Shown: positions 47,165 to 50,763 of the stretch, piece after piece | Position numbering within the stretch: position 1 is the first letter of the stretch | Layout of the letters: every line of letters begins with the position of its first letter | Origin: a virus | Virus record (IMG/VR): IMGVR_UViG_3300009788_001127 | Location: 1-50,763 of that record | Length of the DNA: 50,763 nucleotides | Direction: 5' to 3' (one strand) | Position numbers and translations under genes: made by a program | The notes under the pieces: generated by a model | Seen by the model: the letters and a program-made list of their open reading frames with translations, nothing else | Database searches by the model: none | What the model was told of the DNA's origin: nothing

Positions 47165-47349
47165 TGCCAACTCACCTCAAGCCTTTTAATTAACTCTCTC
47201 GCATATGCTTCGAGGTGTTTATTTGTAAGTATCGGTACGTTTTTTCTACTAAGACATTCTTCTATTTCTTTAACTTTAGCCGCGACAATTCCAGTGGGAA
47301 TCTCATCACGCATAATTAAATATAAGAGACTAACTAGATTTTCATTCAT
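47161..47349 (-). CDS. 62-aa hypothetical protein (variable cassette)
   Basis: MNENLVSLLYLIMRDEIPTGI and KVKEIEECLSRKNVPILTNKH, then AYARELIKRLEVSW. Soluble and helical, with no relation to the 33-aa membrane peptide in the left copy, although both start right after the same TAATGAAT junction. The two overlapping joins keep the coupling. Confidence 0.65.
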   Translation of the reverse strand: MNENLVSLLYLIMRDEIPTGIVAAKVKEIEECLSRKNVPILTNKHLEAYARELIKRLEVSWQ

Positions 47350-48506
47350 TACTTCACTCCCATTATCGATAGTTCGCCTTTATTGGCGCTCTCGTATATG
47401 TAGAGATTCTTAAATCCTGCTTTTTCAAACATCGCTCTCGCAAGGTCTTTGTTTAATCCTGATTTAGCACCGTAAAGAATGTTTAACGCTGCGTTCGGAT
47501 TATCCTTACATTGAGCAAGTCCGTAATCGATATCCGGTACCTTAATAAATATCTTTCCGCTATCGTTTAGAACTCGTCGCCATTCTCCGAGTACCGCGGA
47601 CATCTCTTGAATAGTAAAGGTATGTAAGAGATGGGCAGAATAGAGAATATCGAACGTATCATCTGTAAATGGTAACTGGTTGCCTTTAGCAACTACATCA
47701 GGGTTAAACTCTTTAAGTTCATCGACCCTCGTCACCTGACAGCCTGGAAACTCATCTTTCCGACCGCCGCATCCTATCCACGCGAGTGACTTTAAACCCT
47801 CCATTCGGATTGGTTTTCTCCCTTGCGCTTGCGGTTCCTCTCCTTGCAGTCCAAAAAACTTCTTTGAATGTTTATCGTAGTGCGACGCTTGTATATTTGT
47901 ATCGATCCACAGCGAATAAGGCTTTCCATTCGGTGCTATCGTTTCTTGCATCTTTGTGTAGAAATATAGATCTTCAGTTAATGCCCTAGCTTCCATCTTG
48001 CCCTCTTTGGTCTGTTTTAGACCATAATCGATGGCGAACCACGGCTTTCCGTGTTGCTCTTCCATTCTTCTTAGAACGTCAGCGCGTATCAACACTAGAC
48101 CGCAACCTGCCGCCCATGTTTGGAAGAAATCTCCAACCGTCCAATCGTAATAAGAACCCTTACCCTTCTCTTTGAATATTAAAGGCTCTCCAGGTTCACT
48201 TTTAGCGTAGTAAACGCCCGATATAGCCCCTATGTCGTCCGGTGAGTTCTCCATCCGATTAACAAGCATCCTAAGCGTGTTAGGCGGCATTATCACATCA
48301 TCATCAAGGAAGAATAAGTATTTAGGCTTACTTTCGTCACTTACTACCTGCTGTGCTATTTCGTTTCGTGCTTCGTCGATTCTCTTATCTAAAACGATAC
48401 TAAACTGATTCGTATAATTGATAGGCATAGCTATCGATGTAAGGCTCATCGTAAAGTGCATTGATACCGTTCCGAACGTTGGTATTCCGATTACGCATTG
48501 AGCCAT
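47349..48506 (-). CDS. Fused glycosyltransferase and SAM methyltransferase (right copy)
   Basis: 385 residues, closely matching 698-1855. Glycosyltransferase DDD at 68-70, methyltransferase loop near 245. It differs at scattered sites, such as PDDIG here versus PEDIG and LKQTKEG versus LTKTSEG, and the local hot spot around residue 210. Both copies remain fully open, so neither is decaying. Confidence 0.78.
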   Translation of the reverse strand: MAQCVIGIPTFGTVSMHFTMSLTSIAMPINYTNQFSIVLDKRIDEARNEIAQQVVSDESKPKYLFFLDDDVIMPPNTLRMLVNRMENSPDDIGAISGVYYAKSEPGEPLIFKEKGKGSYYDWTVGDFFQTWAAGCGLVLIRADVLRRMEEQHGKPWFAIDYGLKQTKEGKMEARALTEDLYFYTKMQETIAPNGKPYSLWIDTNIQASHYDKHSKKFFGLQGEEPQAQGRKPIRMEGLKSLAWIGCGGRKDEFPGCQVTRVDELKEFNPDVVAKGNQLPFTDDTFDILYSAHLLHTFTIQEMSAVLGEWRRVLNDSGKIFIKVPDIDYGLAQCKDNPNAALNILYGAKSGLNKDLARAMFEKAGFKNLYIYESANKGELSIMGVK

Positions 48507-48670
48507 TACTCAGAACCTCCCACGTTTATGATTACCGTGTTTCCGGTTCCCGATAGTGCTTCAAAAGTTCTTAACTCACGATTCGCGTTTCTAAGAACTC
48601 TTATTAGAGCCTTATTAACTTTAACCGCTTCGGAAATATAAGCTCTGACTGTGGTTCCCGTCTCTGCCAT
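48506..48670 (-). CDS. 54-aa hypothetical protein (right copy)
   Basis: Matches 1855-2019, ending VGGSE instead of VGGSQ, and with a single Met-to-Phe change in the middle (RTFEAL). The reading frame and overlap are kept, supporting a real gene. It has the same AGGAGG binding site. Confidence 0.65.
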   Translation of the reverse strand: MAETGTTVRAYISEAVKVNKALIRVLRNANRELRTFEALSGTGNTVIINVGGSE

Positions 48671-48686
48671 TTTCTTTCCTCCTGTT

Positions 48687-49274
48687 TTATTTAATTACTA
48701 ACGCCTCGAACGCTACCGTACCGAGTGCGCTTTCTACGACTATTGCCGCTGAATCTTTGGTAACTAGATTTAGAGTATTACTTCCGTTCGTGCCATGCGC
48801 TGTTAGACCGACAAAGGTCGGACTTACACCGAGGCTATGGACCTTACTGAAATTAGCGCTTGCTGCGGCTGTGGTTCCTGTAAGAGTCTCAGCCATTCCC
48901 CCTAGCGCTCCGTCTTCAGGAAGCGCGAGACTTGATCCGCTTATTTGCGAACCGACCATATCGGCAACCGTGATAATGGAGCCTGATATCTGTGAGCCTA
49001 CTAAATCGGCTACCGTTAATATCGAACCCGACATCTGAGAGCCGACAATATCTTTTATCGTCGCAATCGATCCTGTTTGCACTGAACCGACGATACTCTT
49101 AACTGTTGCTATCGAGCCGGTTATCGTAGAACCGTTAAGGTTTTTAAAATCAGCCTGAGAGCCCGAAAACTGCGAACCAGTTAAGACTGATCCGACCTCG
49201 ATAACGGTACCAACAATTCCATCGGCTGCATAAGCGTTCGCGTGGGTGGTTCCTTGAGTTCTGTCATTAGACAT
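48687..49274 (-). CDS. Serine/glycine-repeat fibre protein, longer form
   Basis: 195 residues, with one more 16-residue unit (SGSILTVADLVGSQI) than the copy at 2036. The N-terminal 45 residues are notably different (HANAYAADGIVGTVIEV and TGSQFSGSQADF), while the C-terminal domain is nearly unchanged. This fits quick change in the shaft and base with a kept tip. Confidence 0.65.
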   Translation of the reverse strand: MSNDRTQGTTHANAYAADGIVGTVIEVGSVLTGSQFSGSQADFKNLNGSTITGSIATVKSIVGSVQTGSIATIKDIVGSQMSGSILTVADLVGSQISGSIITVADMVGSQISGSSLALPEDGALGGMAETLTGTTAAASANFSKVHSLGVSPTFVGLTAHGTNGSNTLNLVTKDSAAIVVESALGTVAFEALVIK

Positions 49275-49287
49275 TTAAACCGCCCCC

Positions 49288-50349
49288 TTAGGTCGTGCTT
49301 CGATGCCAGATACGATTATCAATCGTGCCGATTCCGTAAATGAGTCTCGCCTTATACCTTACGAGATCGAAAAAGAAAACATCATCGGATATAAATTGCT
49401 TCGTCGCTTGCTGTGTGAATGTTTCCGGCGTTGGTCCGATAACGTTTTGATAGATCAAGCCGTTAGCGTTTCTCTGCCTGCCTAGATAGAACCTAGTAGT
49501 TGAATCAGAGTCGAGCAGCGGACAAATGACGAGACGAACAATATTCCTAAGAACGTTGGTGTCGTTATCTGCCGATCCTGAAACGCCTGCTGATTCCAGT
49601 ATCCTTCGAGCTTTCCACTGAAGAGCAGCCGGAACGATTAGCGTGTCTGGATTCCAGTTAAGGATTTTACCTGACGCAGTATCGCTTTGAGTCTGATAGG
49701 TCGTAATCATTGACTCTAGGTTAGTCGGTGTCAGCGTAAGTGTTGAGCTTTGCGCCGTTGTGTTGGCAGCGGTGACTAGATGATCTCTAATCAACTCATA
49801 TCGCTCATACTTAACCGATTCGCCTAGCTCTGTTGCAAGCCGTGTTATCTCACCTGACTTATCATAACGAATTATCTCTTCCGTAACTTCTACGATTCCA
49901 CCATGTTTCTCGTTAGTGATAGTAACATCAGCTTTTGCAGTAGTACCAAGCACGAAATACGGCGTATTCTGAATAACCGTTCCAGGTGTCGGAGCGAGCT
50001 TCTCAATACCTGCGTATGTCTCCGTCTCTTTTGTAGAGTTGATATTAAACAAGAGCGGTTGTAACACATCAGTTACAGCTTGAAAAGCCGATAGCATGAT
50101 GACTCTAAAGTCCTCTCTCAACTGAGAAGGGAATTCAGAAGTCGTCGCGGCCTCAAATAACGTTCTTCTGTTCATAAGGGCTAACGAATCAATAGATTCC
50201 GATATTGCTAAAGGCCGACCGGCTTGGTAAGAATCTTTGTTATCCGAACCCTCGTAGATCTTGAAGGTATGGTTTTTAGTCTCCACTACCGTGCAATCGT
50301 CCTCTTTACTTTCTCTTACTTCATTTGAATTTGGTGCTAAAACTTTCAT
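49288..50349 (-). CDS. Major capsid protein (right copy)
   Basis: 353 residues, nearly identical to 2589-3650. Changes cluster at residues 5-8 (APNS here, GPES there), 37-41 and 118-146 (KLAPTPGTVIQNTPYFVLG). The C-terminal half is almost unchanged. It keeps the same place between decoration and fibre genes. Confidence 0.85.
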   Translation of the reverse strand: MKVLAPNSNEVRESKEDDCTVVETKNHTFKIYEGSDNKDSYQAGRPLAISESIDSLALMNRRTLFEAATTSEFPSQLREDFRVIMLSAFQAVTDVLQPLLFNINSTKETETYAGIEKLAPTPGTVIQNTPYFVLGTTAKADVTITNEKHGGIVEVTEEIIRYDKSGEITRLATELGESVKYERYELIRDHLVTAANTTAQSSTLTLTPTNLESMITTYQTQSDTASGKILNWNPDTLIVPAALQWKARRILESAGVSGSADNDTNVLRNIVRLVICPLLDSDSTTRFYLGRQRNANGLIYQNVIGPTPETFTQQATKQFISDDVFFFDLVRYKARLIYGIGTIDNRIWHRSTT

Positions 50350-50366
50350 CTTTCTAACTCACCTCC

Positions 50367-50753
50367 TTAGAGTAATATATGATTATTGCCTGTAATAACT
50401 ACGGCAACTTGGTCATTATCTGAACTTGATTGCTCCCATGCTACACCGATAACTGAACCGGTCGATACTTGCGCTGTTGCGACGGATGTCGCTCCTGATC
50501 CATAGAGTTCTTGTCCCTGCTCTATCTTTTGCTGGCTTCCGTCACCTTTAGTAATGTTAAAAACGCCGCGCGTTTCGACAACGCCTTTAACTGACGCGCT
50601 TGACGTAGTATCTAAGATGCCGTAAAACATACCAGCATTCAGACCTGCAACGGCCGAACCTGTCGTTCTATACATCAGGTCGCCACCCGTTCCAGACGAT
50701 GCCATAAAGACCGCCATCCGCGTATAATCCGCGACGTACTTTTTCTCTGTCAC
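50367..50753 (-). CDS. Head decoration protein (right copy)
   Basis: 128 residues starting at GTG (MTEKKYVADYTRM), close to 3670-4056. The N-terminal third differs at many positions (DLMYRTTGSAVAGLNAG, TTSSASVKG), the rest is kept. The binding site would lie beyond the window edge, so the start is not fully checked. Confidence 0.65.
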   Translation of the reverse strand: MTEKKYVADYTRMAVFMASSGTGGDLMYRTTGSAVAGLNAGMFYGILDTTSSASVKGVVETRGVFNITKGDGSQQKIEQGQELYGSGATSVATAQVSTGSVIGVAWEQSSSDNDQVAVVITGNNHILL

Positions 50754-50763
50754 TGAAATTCAC

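Larger units (their letters stand above)
46559..50763. repeat. Right copy of diverged terminal duplication
   Basis: Same gene block as at the left edge. Compared with it, one gene slot holds a 62-aa protein in place of a 33-aa peptide, the fibre has one more repeat unit, and many synonymous and some amino acid changes are spread across the block. The decoration gene's first bases are the last in the window. Confidence 0.9.

Overview
The window looks like nearly one whole genome unit of a tailed, siphovirus-like bacteriophage, not host chromosome. All supported genes are on the minus strand, packed head to tail with many ATGA and TAATG overlaps. Read in the direction of transcription (high to low coordinates) the order is that of a dsDNA phage. 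Many genes have strong AGGAGG-type ribosome binding sites, some start with GTG or TTG, and there is a RecT / MBL-fold / SbcC-like recombination module and a DnaD-like replication protein. Together these hint at a Firmicutes-type host, but the host is not proven. There is no integrase and no classical CI repressor, only one 59-residue XRE regulator, so a lytic life style is the simplest reading.

Layout in transcription order. (1) About 50.8-46.4 kb, and again 4.1-0 kb: head decoration protein, major capsid protein, serine/glycine-repeat fibre, a 54-aa protein, and a glycosyltransferase-methyltransferase fusion. (2) 47.3-40.8 kb: a large surface-chemistry cluster with three further glycosyltransferases, two radical SAM enzymes (one B12-binding type), a sulfotransferase and two methyltransferases. 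(3) 40.8-36.6 kb: tail spike/fibre and accessories. (4) 36.3-27.3 kb: head-tail connectors, tail tube, tail assembly chaperones with a canonical -1 frameshift, tape measure, and tail tip proteins. (5) 27.3-26.2 kb: lysis genes (M15 peptidase, holin candidates), ending at a strong terminator. (6) 26.1-10.9 kb: an early operon starting at a good sigma70 promoter before the XRE gene. It holds HNH endonucleases, an SbcC-like ATPase, RecT, an MBL-fold protein, MT-A70 methylase, a MazG-like protein, Fic, DnaD-like replication protein, RusA, two lipoproteins and many small ORFs. (7) 10.9-4.1 kb: a promoter with a structured leader, then TerS, TerL, a cluster of tiny genes, portal, head morphogenesis, and protease/scaffold.

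The two window ends carry the same block of genes (left edge to about 4.06 kb, and 46.56 kb to the right edge). They are clearly similar but not identical, with one small-gene swap and one repeat-unit difference. The simplest reading is a circular or terminally redundant genome of about 46.6 kb whose contig ends come from two strain variants; a real diverged duplication is the alternative.

Most notable signals: the glycan/radical-SAM/sulfotransferase cluster next to a serine-rich capsid fibre; variant-specific swaps in the duplicated block; an attenuator-like leader with a small ORF before an amber-interrupted nuclease-like gene; a 14-bp inverted repeat enclosing one gene, with a tetranucleotide array; a promoter whose transcript would begin with a GNRA hairpin and an immediate terminator upstream of TerS; and about twenty small genes of under 60 codons.
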